A DNA stretch of 64,000 nucleotides, taken from NCBI GenBank assembly GCA_012064415.1, contig SSNU01000062.1, positions 179,097 to 243,096 of the forward strand, read 5' to 3'. This stretch comes from Gyrodactylus bullatarudis. Taxonomy: Eukaryota; Platyhelminthes; Monogenea; Gyrodactylidea; Gyrodactylidae. Under the pieces are notes generated by a model, which had not been told where the DNA came from, searched no databases, and worked only from the letters and a program-made list of their open reading frames with translations. Made by a program: the position numbers and the translations under genes. Shown here piece by piece: positions 63,889 to 64,000 of this stretch; within the stretch, counting starts at the first letter, position 1, and each line of letters starts with the position of its first letter.

Positions 63889-64000
63889 CTATTGGAGTTT
63901 GATGGATAGAAAAAAAGAAATTAATTAATTAATAGTCAAACACTTGGTTCTTTTAGAAATCAGTTTCCAATTTAGAGTTACGTTTTAAATGCAAACTTTC

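Overview
The window is a stretch of an AT-rich metazoan nuclear genome. The evidence is an integrin alpha subunit ending in a GFFKR motif, a Hippo/MST kinase with a SARAH tail, a voltage-gated calcium channel beta subunit, Elongator subunit 2, a selenocysteine thioredoxin-glutathione reductase (TGR) and a cysteine-rich secreted protein resembling the DUF7042-7045 family known from protostomes. Genes are split by GT-AG introns and use the standard code. I read it as an invertebrate, most likely a protostome. The fused glutaredoxin-TrxR with Sec, the tiny introns and possible spliced-leader acceptors leave flatworm or other lophotrochozoan and crustacean-type arthropod all open; I could not place it further.

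Layout. Positions 1-17600 hold no gene I can support. Positions 17649-34816 are one eight-exon integrin alpha gene (+) with introns of about 4.6 and 5.1 kb. From about 35 kb the window becomes gene-dense and strands nearly alternate: MST kinase (-), Cav-beta (+), ELP2 (-), selenoprotein TGR (-), ankyrin-repeat protein (+), CFIm25/NUDT21 (-), secreted DUF7042-like protein (+), an 84-residue unknown (-), ribosomal protein eS12 (+), hnRNP H/F (-), a G3BP-like protein (+) and an unrecognised multi-exon gene (-) running off the right edge. Neighbours are divergent with short spacers (94-335 bp) or convergent with abutting or overlapping 3' ends.

Most notable is a class of ultra-short introns (25-33 nt) in at least six adjacent genes between 46 and 58 kb, next to kilobase introns in the same window; each is required to restore the frame or homology. 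Other highlights are a SECIS-like hairpin behind the in-frame TGA of TGR, a G3BP-like protein without an RRM, an intronless Hippo kinase, and several non-autonomous elements in introns: a TTAA-flanked piggyBac-like MITE, a 153-bp-arm palindrome, a two-copy foldback family, a short TIR element and a 5'-truncated LINE.

The genes do not form one pathway. They are housekeeping and signalling genes: adhesion, Hippo signalling, calcium channel trafficking, tRNA modification, redox, 3' end processing, translation, splicing regulation and stress granules.
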